NCBI GenBank assembly: GCA_039975755.1
Contig: JBDWGM010000063.1
Coordinates: 1 to 49,363 of the forward strand
Length of the DNA stretch: 49,363 bases
Direction of reading: 5' to 3'
DNA from: JABSSA01 sp039975755
Lineage (GTDB): Bacteria > Pseudomonadota > Alphaproteobacteria > Rhodobacterales > Rhodobacteraceae
Part shown: one piece after another, positions 34,052 through 42,607 of the stretch
Numbering within the stretch: position 1 is the first letter of the stretch
How the letters are laid out: each line of letters opens with the position of its first letter
Position numbers and translations under genes: made by a program
The notes under the pieces: generated by a model
The model's database searches: none
What the model was told of the DNA's origin: nothing
Seen by the model: the letters and a program-made list of their open reading frames with translations, nothing else

Positions 34052-34432
34052 ATGAACAAAATCATCACCGCCCTGATTTCCGTAATTGCATTGCTTCATG
34101 CGTATATTGCGTGGTTCGAAATATTTGCCTGGGAATCTCGTGGACCGAAGGTTTTTGCATCTTTCCCAGCAGATTTATTTGCTCAAACGACGGCGATGGC
34201 GGCGAACCAAGGGTTATACAACGCATTTTTGGCAGTGGGTCTGATTTGGTCGCTTATGATCACTGACAAAACTTGGCGTGCAAACGTTGCCACCATGTTT
34301 TTGTTGTTTGTTGCGGTGGCCGGCATATTTGGCGCGGCAACCGTGTCACCCAGTATTTTTGTGGTGCAAACCGTCCCGGCTGCGATTACCTTGGCGCTTA
34401 TCTTCATTAGCAAGAAACGATCAGCCGTTTAA
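34052..34432 (+). CDS. DUF1304 family membrane protein
   Basis: A 126-residue protein with four predicted transmembrane helices. The opening ISVIALLHAYIAWFEIFAWESRGPKVF, with His and Glu in the first helix, and the later MAANQGLYNAFLAVGLIW segment match DUF1304, a small inner-membrane family of unknown function. I chose the ATG at 34052 (MNKIITALI), because the longer frame from 33992 adds a non-hydrophobic tail. It is monocistronic, between the antiporter gene (opposite strand, 275 bases before) and the D-amino acid operon. No partner is evident. Confidence 0.82.
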   Translation: MNKIITALISVIALLHAYIAWFEIFAWESRGPKVFASFPADLFAQTTAMAANQGLYNAFLAVGLIWSLMITDKTWRANVATMFLLFVAVAGIFGAATVSPSIFVVQTVPAAITLALIFISKKRSAV

Positions 34433-34465
34433 TCGCCGGGATACATCGGAACGTCGTTGTTTCAG

Positions 34466-34500
34466 GCTAGATCTAGCGACCTAAGGCACTTTCGCCTTTT
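34466..34500 (+). terminator. palindrome plus weak terminator after the DUF1304 gene
   Basis: GCTAGATCTAGC (34466-34477) is a perfect 12-bp palindrome. Just after it, AAGGC pairs with GCCTT (34483-34498) and is followed by TT, giving a short terminator-like hairpin about 50 bases past the stop codon. Confidence 0.4.
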
Positions 34501-34632
34501 GATTTGACCCGTTTGTGAAATAGTCACGGATTTCGGTTCTGGCGTCTGCCTTACATTTCCGATTATGGTTTTTCTTCATGCATAAGCACGTGTTGCGGTT
34601 ATTCGCAGTGCACGACGTAAAAGGGGCAGATC

Positions 34633-35880
34633 ATGCAAATCCTTGTTGCAGGTGCGGGCATTGTTGGCGTGTCTTGTGCCATCTGGTTACAGCGCGCCGG
34701 GCATGACGTCACAATCGTTGACCGCACTGGACCGGCAAGCGGAACAAGCCATGGCAATGCAGGCGTATTGGCAGCCGGGGCGGTCGTACCAGTTACGGTT
34801 CCAGGGATTTTGCGACATGCACCCCGCATGTTGTTTGATCGCGACGGGGCATTGTTCTTGCGGTGGTCTTACCTGCCGCGTTTGTTCCCCTTTCTGCGAA
34901 AGTATCTGTCCTATGCTACCGATGCGCATGTCGATCATTACGCGCACTCCATGTTCTATTTGCTTGGTGACAGCGTGGACCAACATGAAGCGCTTGCCAA
35001 AGACACGCCTGCAGCGGCGTTCATCCATCACGACGATTATTGTTTTGGCTACAAAACCCGCGCGGCCTTTGACGCAGATCGATATGGCTGGTCAAAACGG
35101 GACGCGGTTGGTGTCAAATACAGCGTAACCACGGGCCGCGAATACTCACGTTTTGATCCCATCTTTGGTGATGCGTTTGAAACTGTTGTGCGCTGTCATG
35201 AACATGGGCGGATTTCTGATCCTGGCGCATACGTAAAGGCGTTGGTGGATCATTTTGTCGAACAGGGCGGCACATTACAGATCGATGAAATAACCGATAT
35301 TGATGTCGTTGATCGGTCAGTCACGGGCGTGCACACGTCGAACGGCGTTTTGCGGGCGGATCACGTTATTTTTGCGCTTGGGCCCTGGTCCAAGGAAATC
35401 GCGCATAAGATGGGTGTAAAAATTCCGTTCGAAAGCGAGCGGGGATATCATATTGAATTGATAAACCCTTCCCTAAGCCCAAAATCACCCATGATGGTTG
35501 CATCCGGGAAATTTGTTGTGACGCCTATGGATGGTCGCATTCGCGCTGCCGGTATTGTTGAATTCGGTGGGTTGGACAATGGCCCCAGCAAAGCGCCATT
35601 TGATATGTTGAAGCGTCAGGTTCAGAAGTTGATGCCGGACGTCGGTTATGACGATGTAACGGAGTGGATGGGTCACAGACCTGCACCCGCAGACAGCTTG
35701 CCGCTTATTGGAGCAGCAGATAATGGCGGAACCACATTCCAAGCCTTTGGACATCAGCATGTCGGCTTGACAGGTGGGCCTAAAACGGGTCGGATCATCG
35801 CTGACTTAATCGCGGGCAAAACACCAAACGCAGATTTGGGCCCATTTGATCCCAACAAACACGCGTCGCGTGGGCAATAA
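34633..35880 (+). CDS. D-amino-acid dehydrogenase-like FAD oxidoreductase (DadA type)
   Basis: A 415-residue flavoprotein beginning directly at the FAD motif (ILVAGAGIVGVSCAIWL) with AAGGGG before the ATG. The segment TGPASGTSHGNAGVLAAG matches the DadA/DAO N-terminal region that contacts the flavin, and the C-terminus has MGHRPAPADSLPLIG and FGHQHVGLTGGPKTG, typical of DadA. It would deaminate D-amino acids to keto acids, passing electrons to the respiratory chain. It leads a five-gene plus-strand unit with a TRAP transporter (17 bases to the binding-protein gene) and a racemase-like gene, which supports import and breakdown of a D- or racemised amino acid. Confidence 0.88.
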   Translation: MQILVAGAGIVGVSCAIWLQRAGHDVTIVDRTGPASGTSHGNAGVLAAGAVVPVTVPGILRHAPRMLFDRDGALFLRWSYLPRLFPFLRKYLSYATDAHVDHYAHSMFYLLGDSVDQHEALAKDTPAAAFIHHDDYCFGYKTRAAFDADRYGWSKRDAVGVKYSVTTGREYSRFDPIFGDAFETVVRCHEHGRISDPGAYVKALVDHFVEQGGTLQIDEITDIDVVDRSVTGVHTSNGVLRADHVIFALGPWSKEIAHKMGVKIPFESERGYHIELINPSLSPKSPMMVASGKFVVTPMDGRIRAAGIVEFGGLDNGPSKAPFDMLKRQVQKLMPDVGYDDVTEWMGHRPAPADSLPLIGAADNGGTTFQAFGHQHVGLTGGPKTGRIIADLIAGKTPNADLGPFDPNKHASRGQ

Positions 35881-35897
35881 ACGTCTGGGAGGACGAT

Positions 35898-36884
35898 ATG
35901 AATAGAATTACAAAATTGGCATTGGGTACTGCTGTCGGTGCATTGCTGGCAAATTCTGCGTTCGCAGATGATCATGCACAGGCTTGGGACATGCCGATGG
36001 CATATGCCGCGACAAATTTCCATTCCGAACAGGGTGTTATGTTTGCCGACCGCGTACGCGAATATACAAACGGCGCCATCGATATCACTGTGCACCCGGG
36101 TGGGTCACTGTTTGGTGGGGGCGACATCAAACGCGCCATCCAAACCGGCCAAGTCCCTATTGGCGAGCGTTTCATGTCAGCACATGCCAACGAAGCGCCG
36201 TTGCTGGGGTGGGACAACCTCCCTTTCATCGCGACAAGCTATGAAGACAACGCCAAGCTGTGGGAAGCCGCACGTGATAAGGTGAATGGGCAGCTGTCAG
36301 ACCTGAATCTTGTTGCACTTTATACATGCCCATGGCCGGGGCAGGGGTTCTATTTCAACAAAGAAGTAGGGTCATCCGCAGACACACAAGGCGTTAAATT
36401 CCGCTCGTATAATTCGGCAACTGCAACATTTGCGGAAGAATTGGGGATGATACCGGTTCAAATCGAAGCCGCCGAGCTCAGCCAAGCTTTGGCTACAGGC
36501 GTTGCGAGCGCGTTCATTTCCTCGGGTGCGACTGGATATGATCGTAAGGTTTGGGAACATCTAAGCCACTATTACAAAGTTAACGCATGGTTGCCGCGCA
36601 ACTATGTGATGGTGAACAAGCAAGCATGGGATGCACTGGACGGCGATGTTCAAGCCGGTATCCAAAAAGCGGCAGACGAAACATCTGCAAGCTGCGCCGC
36701 TAAATCTGCTGATTTGTCTAACTTTTATTTTGACGAACTGTCCAAGAACGGCATGTCAGTAGAAGACGCAGGCCCGGATTTCTTGGCGGAGCTTGAAAAA
36801 ATCGGTGACAAGATGACAGCAGATTGGATCGCCTCTGCCGGTGCTGATGGTCAAGCCATTCTTGACGCTTACAACGCCAAATAA
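35898..36884 (+). CDS. TRAP transporter substrate-binding protein (DctP family)
   Basis: A 328-residue periplasmic protein with signal peptide (about 1-23, LLANSAFADD). The DctP fold is visible from WDMPMAYAATNFHSEQGVMFADRV, through GGSLFGGGDIKRAIQTGQVP, to KFRSYNSATATFAEELGMIPVQIEAAELSQALATGV, where the first Arg (KFRSY) usually clamps a substrate carboxylate. GGAGGACG precedes the ATG. Next are the small and large membrane subunits, after a strong stem-loop. The gene before it suggests that an amino acid or amino-acid-like carboxylate is carried, but DctP homology alone does not define this. Confidence 0.88.
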   Translation: MNRITKLALGTAVGALLANSAFADDHAQAWDMPMAYAATNFHSEQGVMFADRVREYTNGAIDITVHPGGSLFGGGDIKRAIQTGQVPIGERFMSAHANEAPLLGWDNLPFIATSYEDNAKLWEAARDKVNGQLSDLNLVALYTCPWPGQGFYFNKEVGSSADTQGVKFRSYNSATATFAEELGMIPVQIEAAELSQALATGVASAFISSGATGYDRKVWEHLSHYYKVNAWLPRNYVMVNKQAWDALDGDVQAGIQKAADETSASCAAKSADLSNFYFDELSKNGMSVEDAGPDFLAELEKIGDKMTADWIASAGADGQAILDAYNAK

Positions 36885-36894
36885 GCGTTGAAAC

Positions 36895-36929
36895 GCGCGG
36901 TTTGGTCATTGCGCCAAGCCGCGCCTTTT
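36895..36929 (+). terminator. intercistronic terminator/attenuator between TRAP binding-protein and permease genes
   Basis: GCGCGGTTTGG pairs with CCAAGCCGCGC (11 pairs, one G-U) around an eight-base loop, followed by CTTTTCC. Its strength suggests partial termination, giving more binding protein than membrane subunits. Confidence 0.65.
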
Positions 36930-36945
36930 CCACAGGGAATGTGAC

Positions 36946-37659
36946 ATGCGTGACTGGGCGCCGTTTTTGGGCATGCCTTTATGGGTCTGGTTATTTGTTT
37001 TACCGACCTGTTTGGCTTTGCTTTGCTTTATCGGCGGGCCACGTCTGGAAAGGCCTTTACGCCCGATCTGGCGGTTTTTGGATGGCGTATATCTGACAAG
37101 TGGGATCATTTCGGCATTCTTTATGCTGATGATCCTCAGTCTTATTGTAGCACAGATGATTGCACGGTGGACTGGATTTGCCTTGCCCGGCACGACCGAA
37201 TTTGCCGGTTATGCGATGGCGGCCACGTCATTCTTTGCGCTGTGTCACGCATTGATGCGGGGCAGCCATATCCGCGTGTCGATACTTTTGAATGCCAATC
37301 GGTTCCTGAACCGGTGGCTTGATATTTTTGCGGTCTTCAGTGGGGCAGTGATTGCCACGTATTTTGCGCGTTATGCGATCAAAACCAATGGTTTTTCAAA
37401 ATTACTGAATGATCGAACACAGGGCCAAGATCAAATCCCGGAATGGGTTGTGACCTTTCTCAGCCTTCCTGCGCGTCCTGTTTCCGAATGGGGGCAGGCC
37501 ATGGCGGAAAGTTCGAGCGAGCTGGTTTACACACCCGTCTGGGTGCCTCAGATCGCGATGTCCATCGGGACGGTGCTTCTTGCTATAGCGTTGTGGGATA
37601 CGCTGTGCCGGCTGGTTGTCACCGGGCGAAACCCCATTCAGGCGGAGGCAGTCGAATGA
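36946..37659 (+). CDS. TRAP transporter small permease (DctQ)
   Basis: A 237-residue membrane protein, longer than the common 160-180 residues, with an N-terminal helix pair before the DctQ core. The conserved region GTTEFAGYAMAATSFFALCHALMRGSHIRV is the DctQ signature, with transmembrane segments around residues 8-30, 45-65, 85-105, 125-145 and 205-225. CAGGGA precedes the ATG. Its end overlaps the large permease gene by four bases (ATGA). With DctM it forms the sodium-driven membrane complex of the transporter. Confidence 0.88.
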   Translation: MRDWAPFLGMPLWVWLFVLPTCLALLCFIGGPRLERPLRPIWRFLDGVYLTSGIISAFFMLMILSLIVAQMIARWTGFALPGTTEFAGYAMAATSFFALCHALMRGSHIRVSILLNANRFLNRWLDIFAVFSGAVIATYFARYAIKTNGFSKLLNDRTQGQDQIPEWVVTFLSLPARPVSEWGQAMAESSSELVYTPVWVPQIAMSIGTVLLAIALWDTLCRLVVTGRNPIQAEAVE

Positions 37660-38963
37660 CCGAACTCTATGCCACGCTGATCTTTCTTTTGGTACTGTTC
37701 ACGCTGCTAGGGTCATCGATTTGGATTGGTCTGGCGCTTATGGGCGTGGCTTGGGTCGGGATGGAGTTGTTTACAACGCGCCCTGCAGGCGATGCAATGA
37801 TTACTACAATCTGGACCGGAGCAAGTAGCTGGACTTTGACGGCTTTGCCGTTGTTCATCTGGATGGGTGAAATATTATATCGAACCCGATTATCCCAAGA
37901 TATGTTTCGCGGATTGGCCCCGTGGATGCGGTTCCTACCGGGGGGATTGCTGCACACGAACATCGCGGGGTGTACCATTTTCGCGGCGGTGTCTGGATCG
38001 TCGGCTGCGACGCTGACAACCGTGGGCAAGATGTCAATTCCTGAGCTGCGCAAGCGTGGTTATCCAGAATATATGATCGTCGGTACGTTGGCGGGTGCTG
38101 CAACGTTGGGATTAATGATCCCGCCGTCGCTGACGTTGATCGTCTATGGCGTGTCCATCAACGAAAGCATCATCAAGCTGTTTATGGCGGGTATTCTTCC
38201 CGGATTGGTTTTGGCGGGATTGTTCATGTCCTACATCATTGCGTGGCATTTCGTGCGCCCCGGGCAGCGCCCACCCCCTGAACCGTCGATGTCCTTGGGA
38301 CAAATGTTCATGGAAAGTCGGTTTTTGATCCCGGTGCTTTTACTTGTCTTTGCAGTCATTGGGTCGATGTATTTCGGTTGGGCCACGGCGACTGAAGCCG
38401 CCGCAGTTGGTGTTTTGGGATCATTGACATTGGCGGCCTTCCAAAGGTCGCTGTCATTTTCTGCCTTTTTCGAAAGCCTGATGGGGGCGACGCGGACGTC
38501 GGCCATGATCGCCTTGATTTTGATGGGGGCGGCGTTCTTGTCGCTTTCGATGGGCTTTACTGGATTGCCACGCGCTTTGGCGGCGTGGATTGACGGGATG
38601 AACCTGTCGCCAATCACGCTGATCGCGGCCCTGACGGTATTTTACATTATTTTGGGTATGTTCCTTGATGGGATTTCGTCGGTGGTTCTGACAATGGCCA
38701 TCGTGGAACCTATGATCCGCCAAGCTGGAATCGACGTGATTTGGTTTGGCATCTTCATCGTTGTCGTTGTTGAGATGGCGCAAGTGACCCCGCCCATTGG
38801 GTTCAACTTGTTTGTTTTGCAGGGCATGACCAGACATGAAATCGGGTATATTTCGAAAACGGCCTTGCCGATGGTGGGGTTGATGTTGGTGATGGTCGTG
38901 ATTTTGGTTGTATGGCCAGAATTGGCCACGTGGTTGCCTGACAACATTCGACAAAGCCCCTAG
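37656..38963 (+). CDS. TRAP transporter large permease (DctM)
   Basis: A 435-residue polytopic protein of the DctM family with about 12 transmembrane segments. Conserved motifs include PLFIWMGEILYRT, the AAVSGSSAATLTTVGKMSIPEL segment, GAATLGLMIPPSLTLIVYG, and VVEMAQVTPPIGFNLFVLQG at the end; the two helical-hairpin regions form the Na+ and substrate path. I chose the ATG at 37656, overlapping the DctQ TGA, over a longer frame that begins inside dctQ. The racemase-like gene starts six bases after its stop, so they share the transcript. Confidence 0.93.
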   Translation: MTELYATLIFLLVLFTLLGSSIWIGLALMGVAWVGMELFTTRPAGDAMITTIWTGASSWTLTALPLFIWMGEILYRTRLSQDMFRGLAPWMRFLPGGLLHTNIAGCTIFAAVSGSSAATLTTVGKMSIPELRKRGYPEYMIVGTLAGAATLGLMIPPSLTLIVYGVSINESIIKLFMAGILPGLVLAGLFMSYIIAWHFVRPGQRPPPEPSMSLGQMFMESRFLIPVLLLVFAVIGSMYFGWATATEAAAVGVLGSLTLAAFQRSLSFSAFFESLMGATRTSAMIALILMGAAFLSLSMGFTGLPRALAAWIDGMNLSPITLIAALTVFYIILGMFLDGISSVVLTMAIVEPMIRQAGIDVIWFGIFIVVVVEMAQVTPPIGFNLFVLQGMTRHEIGYISKTALPMVGLMLVMVVILVVWPELATWLPDNIRQSP

Positions 38964-38969
38964 CAGTCT

Positions 38970-39638
38970 ATGCGCCCTTCGGTTTCAGTTTTGCAGCTTG
39001 ATACGCAATTTCCACGCGTGCCGGGTGACGTCGCGTGCCGGGACACATACAATGACGAGATCGAAATCATTCGCATTTCCGGTGCGTTGGTGCGCGATAT
39101 TGTCACTTGTCGTCCTGGTGATATCGACATTCATCCATTCGAAGACGCCGTGAAAAATGCGGGCGGTGACGTTATTGTAACTTCGTGCGGGTTTCTGTCG
39201 TTTTGGCAAAAACACCTTCAGTCTTGCACGACACGTCCTTTCATCAGTTCTTCGCTTGTTGCTTTGGACCGGCTAAGCGCTGTTTATGCGCCCCAAGAAT
39301 TATTGATCTTAACGTTCGACGCGACATCGTTGAACGAATACCATCTTGGCGATCATCGACGATATGCGGGTGCAATCCGCGGGTTGAGTCCACAAATGCA
39401 CCTGCGCCATGTTATCTCGACAGGGCAGTCAGAATTGAAAACCGATGTCGCATCTGACGAAATGGTTGATCTGGTTAGGAAATCCCGCATTCAAAGCCAC
39501 AAGCATATCCTGTTGGAGTGCACGAATATGCCGCCTTACAAACAAGCTTTGAAAACGGAATTTGAATTGCCGGTTTCAGACATACTGACCGAAATCGAAC
39601 GCATCCGTCCGAACACAATCGCCCGAGCGTTTTTGTGA
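38970..39638 (+). CDS. aspartate/glutamate-racemase-like protein
   Basis: A 222-residue protein of the Asp/Glu/hydantoin racemase superfamily. Two cysteines sit in family motifs, VIVTSCGFLSF (C73) and LLECTNMPPY (C184), as in cofactor-independent racemases that use a Cys/Cys acid-base pair. The N-terminus (VSVLQLDTQFPRVPGD) is typical of the group often annotated as aspartate racemase-like. It lies six bases after dctM, so the operon would take up an amino acid, isomerise it and oxidise the D-form with the DadA-type enzyme. The substrate is not proven; arylmalonate decarboxylase or maleate isomerase relatives are alternatives. Confidence 0.75.
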   Translation: MRPSVSVLQLDTQFPRVPGDVACRDTYNDEIEIIRISGALVRDIVTCRPGDIDIHPFEDAVKNAGGDVIVTSCGFLSFWQKHLQSCTTRPFISSSLVALDRLSAVYAPQELLILTFDATSLNEYHLGDHRRYAGAIRGLSPQMHLRHVISTGQSELKTDVASDEMVDLVRKSRIQSHKHILLECTNMPPYKQALKTEFELPVSDILTEIERIRPNTIARAFL

Positions 39639-39664
39639 TGCCGCCCACTGGTTAGAACGGCATC
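39637..39664. terminator. stem-loop between converging genes, possible terminator
   Basis: GATGCCG pairs with CGGCATC around a 14-base loop, starting in the racemase-like gene's stop codon and ending 10 bases before the end of the converging gene. There is no U-run, so termination strength is uncertain. Confidence 0.35.
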
Positions 39665-39673
39665 TCAGTCGTG

Positions 39674-40381
39674 CTATTGCTCACTCACGCTGATCAAAAC
39701 ACCTTCCCCAGATGCCTTTCTAACGAAACCTTGCTCTGGCAAGCTGTTGGGCCAGCGCGCTTCAAGCAATCGAGATTTGACCATGCGTTTGATATTGACT
39801 GCGTTGGTCTGGTTGCCACCAAGGCAATGGTAATGTGTTTCATCTTCGGCCCAATAAAACCCGACATGGCCTTTCCAACTGCTTGGACTGGTGCGCCAGA
39901 ATACGAGGACTGATCCAAGTTGAGGTTTCACCATTCGACCGTAGGTTGTCCATTGTCGTGCGCCCAGTGGATTGCCGGGCAATGCTTCATCCGGAACGCC
40001 AGTTGACATGCAGTGCCCTACGAATAGGCCACACCAAGGCACTTCGTCGCTGGCAAAGCCGATATCCAAGGCATCCGCCCAATTATCGATGATTGCGTTG
40101 CTTTGACCAGGGGCTGTGTTTTCCCGTACCCCAATCAATCGAGAAGCTTCCGAGAGCCACGGCATATCCGTCGGGATGGATGTATCTGGTGTGGCCTTTC
40201 GCGCAGTCTCACCAAGTAATTTGGCGCGTGTGTTTGGTCCGACTATGCCGTCAACCACTAAGCCATTTGCGTCTTGAAATGTTTTGATGGCCGCGCGGGT
40301 TTTTGGGCCCATCGCTCCGTCAATTGGTCCGGGATCAAACCCCTTGTTCTTAAGGGCGTTTTGGACGTCTAAAACTGACAT
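39674..40381 (-). CDS. peptidoglycan-binding/CHAP-like protein, TIGR02594 type
   Basis: A 235-residue cytoplasmic-looking protein without a signal peptide. Residues about 3-58 are a PG_binding_1 domain (VQNALKNKGFDPGPIDGAMG, GIVGPNTRAKLL). The second domain (about 72-225) matches the TIGR02594 group: WLSEASRLIGVRENTAPGQS, then DEVPWCGLFVGHCM with a Cys and KGHVGFYWAED with a His, a Cys/His pair like NlpC/P60 and CHAP amidases. Phage endolysins and gene-transfer-agent-related lysis proteins share this form; no phage genes are nearby. The gene's ribosome-binding site lies within a 10-bp hairpin at 40387-40414. Confidence 0.8.
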   Translation of the reverse strand: MSVLDVQNALKNKGFDPGPIDGAMGPKTRAAIKTFQDANGLVVDGIVGPNTRAKLLGETARKATPDTSIPTDMPWLSEASRLIGVRENTAPGQSNAIIDNWADALDIGFASDEVPWCGLFVGHCMSTGVPDEALPGNPLGARQWTTYGRMVKPQLGSVLVFWRTSPSSWKGHVGFYWAEDETHYHCLGGNQTNAVNIKRMVKSRLLEARWPNSLPEQGFVRKASGEGVLISVSEQ

Positions 40382-40386
40382 AAAAC

Positions 40387-40414
40387 TATCCTTTCAATTT
40401 TAAATGAAAGGATA
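40387..40414 (-). promoter_or_regulatory. 10-bp hairpin covering the Shine-Dalgarno sequence
   Basis: TATCCTTTCA pairs perfectly with TGAAAGGATA around an eight-base AT loop. On the minus-strand mRNA the right arm contains AAGGA, seven bases before the ATG at 40381, so folding hides the ribosome-binding site. It might also act as a terminator for tlpA transcription (followed by GTTTT) or as a DNA operator. Confidence 0.55.
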
Positions 40415-40452
40415 ATACCACTTTTTTAGGTGTTTTTCATGATCCGTTGGGA

Positions 40453-41016
40453 TCACCCGGATGGTAAAAGCGACTTGATAATTGCTTTCGCGCTGTCGCT
40501 GGACCAATCTGCGTCGCCACGCAGTCTCGCCACTTCTTTTCCTTCTGGGTTGATCAAAACGGTGATCGGCAACCCAAATATGGCCATTTGAGCAGCAAGC
40601 GCTTGTCTGGGGTCCTGATGCCGGGGCAAGTTGTTGATGTTGATTTCCGAAAAGAACTTTTTGATACCCGTCGGGGAATTGCGGCCTGTGGCAATCGTAA
40701 CGACCTGAAAGTCAGGGCCTCCAAACGCCGCCTGCAATTCTGACAGCATTGGCATTTCGTGGCGGCAAGGTGCGCACCATGTCGCCCAGAAGTTCAGCAG
40801 AACCCATTGCCCTTCATAATCACTCAAGCTTCCTGGACCGGCATCATCGGCTAGATCGTAGGTTGCATTGGACACCGCCATTGGCGTGTCGTGAAAGATC
40901 AACTTTTTCATGTCTCCTTCGCGCAGCGCGACGGCTTCGGACAGATCCGAAGCAGCAAGAGGAATTGCGGTCAGGCTCAAGGCCAGATACAGCACAGCGG
41001 CAATAATACGTTTCAT
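40453..41016 (-). CDS. tlpA: TlpA-family thiol-disulfide oxidoreductase
   Basis: A 187-residue thioredoxin-fold protein. The signal peptide or anchor is at 1-22 (IIAAVLYLALSLTAIPLAAS). The active site is WCAPC at 80-84, in FWATWCAPCRHEMPML, and the cis-Pro loop is GLPITVLINPEG. It should reduce periplasmic disulfides, often in cytochrome c or copper-site maturation. I chose the ATG at 41016, with AGGGA upstream; an in-frame ATG two codons earlier is also possible. It diverges from argH with only 23 bases between the starts, an arrangement shared by many Rhodobacterales, so the promoters must overlap the coding ends. Confidence 0.88.
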   Translation of the reverse strand: MKRIIAAVLYLALSLTAIPLAASDLSEAVALREGDMKKLIFHDTPMAVSNATYDLADDAGPGSLSDYEGQWVLLNFWATWCAPCRHEMPMLSELQAAFGGPDFQVVTIATGRNSPTGIKKFFSEININNLPRHQDPRQALAAQMAIFGLPITVLINPEGKEVARLRGDADWSSDSAKAIIKSLLPSG

Positions 41017-41039
41017 CAGCATCCCTGACAGGTGTCTAA

Positions 41040-42431
41040 ATGTCCCAAAAGTCTGCAAATACCATGTGGGGCGGCCGCTTTGCCGCTGGCCCCGACGCGA
41101 TCATGGAAGCGATCAACGCGTCCATCGGGTTTGACCAGCGGATGGCCGCACAAGACATTGCAGGCTCACGCGCCCATGCAGCCATGTTAGCTGCAACAGG
41201 TATCATTAGTGATAATGATGCAGAGGCGATACGTGAAGGGCTTCTCACGGTCTTGTCAGAGATTGAAACAGGCAATTTTACCTTTTCCACCGCGCTTGAA
41301 GACATCCACATGAATGTAGAGGCGCGATTAAAGGACCTGATCGGCGAACCGGCAGGCCGCTTGCACACTGGACGCAGCCGGAACGATCAAGTTGCGACTG
41401 ATTTCAAACTTTGGGTGCGTGATCAATTTGACGCCGCCGAAGCCGGTTTAATTGCGCTGACAAAAGCTTTGCTGACGCAGGCCGAAGCGGGTGCGGATTG
41501 GGTTATGCCTGGGTTTACGCATCTACAGACAGCCCAACCCGTTACGTGGGGGCATCACATGATGGCTTATGTCGAAATGATTGGTCGCGATATCAGTCGT
41601 GTTCGGGATGCACGCAAACGGATGAACGAAAGCCCGCTGGGCGCGGCGGCGTTGGCTGGCACGTCTTTTCCAATTGATCGCGACATGACTGCAAGTGCTT
41701 TGGGGTTTGACCGCCCTGCGGCCAATTCCTTGGACGCGGTCAGTGATCGGGATTTCGCTTTGGACTTTTTGTCCTGCGCGTCCATCAACGCCATGCATCT
41801 TAGCCGCTTGGCAGAAGAATTGGTGATCTGGTCTTCGGCACAGTTTCGATTTGTTACGTTGTCTGATCGGTTTTCGACTGGGTCATCGATCATGCCACAA
41901 AAGAAAAACCCAGATGCGGCGGAATTGATCCGTGCCAAGATTGGTCGGATATTTGGGGCCAACACAGCACTGATGATGGTGATGAAGGGGCTGCCACTCA
42001 CGTATTCCAAAGACATGCAGGAAGACAAAGAGCAGGTCTTTGATGCGGCCGATAATTGGATGCTGGCTTTGGCTGCAATGGAAGGTATGGTTGGGGACAT
42101 GAGCGCCAATCGCGAGTCATTGGCTGCAGCAGCAGGCAGCGGTTTTTCGACAGCGACAGATTTGGCCGACTGGCTTGTTCGCGTTCTTGGGATGCCATTC
42201 AGAGATGCCCATCACGTGACGGGTCGCATCGTTGCCTTGGCCGAGGCGAAGGGATGCGATTTGCCTGATCTTAGCCTAGATGATCTACAATCCGTGCATG
42301 ATGGTATCACTTCTGATATCTTCGAAGTGCTCGGAGTAAATAATTCGGTGGCCTCGCGGACGTCCTATGGTGGGACATCGCCTGCGCAGGTTCGCACGCA
42401 AGTCGCTCGCTGGAAGGAGATTCTGGAATGA
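41040..42431 (+). CDS. argH: argininosuccinate lyase
   Basis: A 463-residue enzyme that splits argininosuccinate into arginine and fumarate, the last step of arginine synthesis. The fumarase/aspartase signature GSSIMPQKKNPD starts at residue 281 and carries the catalytic Ser; the catalytic His is in FTHLQTAQPVTWGHH (H161), and LHTGRSRNDQVATD is the substrate-binding loop. Length and motifs are complete. It overlaps the following small lipoprotein gene by four bases (ATGA). The cofactor-free homotetramer acts in the cytosol. Confidence 0.97.
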   Translation: MSQKSANTMWGGRFAAGPDAIMEAINASIGFDQRMAAQDIAGSRAHAAMLAATGIISDNDAEAIREGLLTVLSEIETGNFTFSTALEDIHMNVEARLKDLIGEPAGRLHTGRSRNDQVATDFKLWVRDQFDAAEAGLIALTKALLTQAEAGADWVMPGFTHLQTAQPVTWGHHMMAYVEMIGRDISRVRDARKRMNESPLGAAALAGTSFPIDRDMTASALGFDRPAANSLDAVSDRDFALDFLSCASINAMHLSRLAEELVIWSSAQFRFVTLSDRFSTGSSIMPQKKNPDAAELIRAKIGRIFGANTALMMVMKGLPLTYSKDMQEDKEQVFDAADNWMLALAAMEGMVGDMSANRESLAAAAGSGFSTATDLADWLVRVLGMPFRDAHHVTGRIVALAEAKGCDLPDLSLDDLQSVHDGITSDIFEVLGVNNSVASRTSYGGTSPAQVRTQVARWKEILE

Positions 42432-42607
42432 AACGTTCGATAACGCTTTTGGCTTTTCTGACGCTGGCCGCCTGTGGTGCAGATGGAGAACCTGTTAAAC
42501 CAACCGCCAATCTGAACATCGGAGTGGGGTCAAACGGGGTGAGCACAGGGGCATCCATTGGACTTCGAAAGGGGCCTTTGGGCATATCTCTGGGGCAATA
42601 TCTATAA
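42428..42607 (+). CDS. small lipoprotein downstream of argH
   Basis: A 59-residue lipoprotein: a short hydrophobic leader (MKRSITLLAFLTLAACG) with lipobox LAAC (Cys16), followed by a Gly/Ser-rich tail (NIGVGSNGVSTGASIG). The ATG overlaps the argH stop, and its own TAA is directly followed by the ATG of the DUF2834 gene, so all three are coupled. A small lipoprotein in this position is common next to argH in Rhodobacterales. Function unknown. Confidence 0.8.
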   Translation: MKRSITLLAFLTLAACGADGEPVKPTANLNIGVGSNGVSTGASIGLRKGPLGISLGQYL

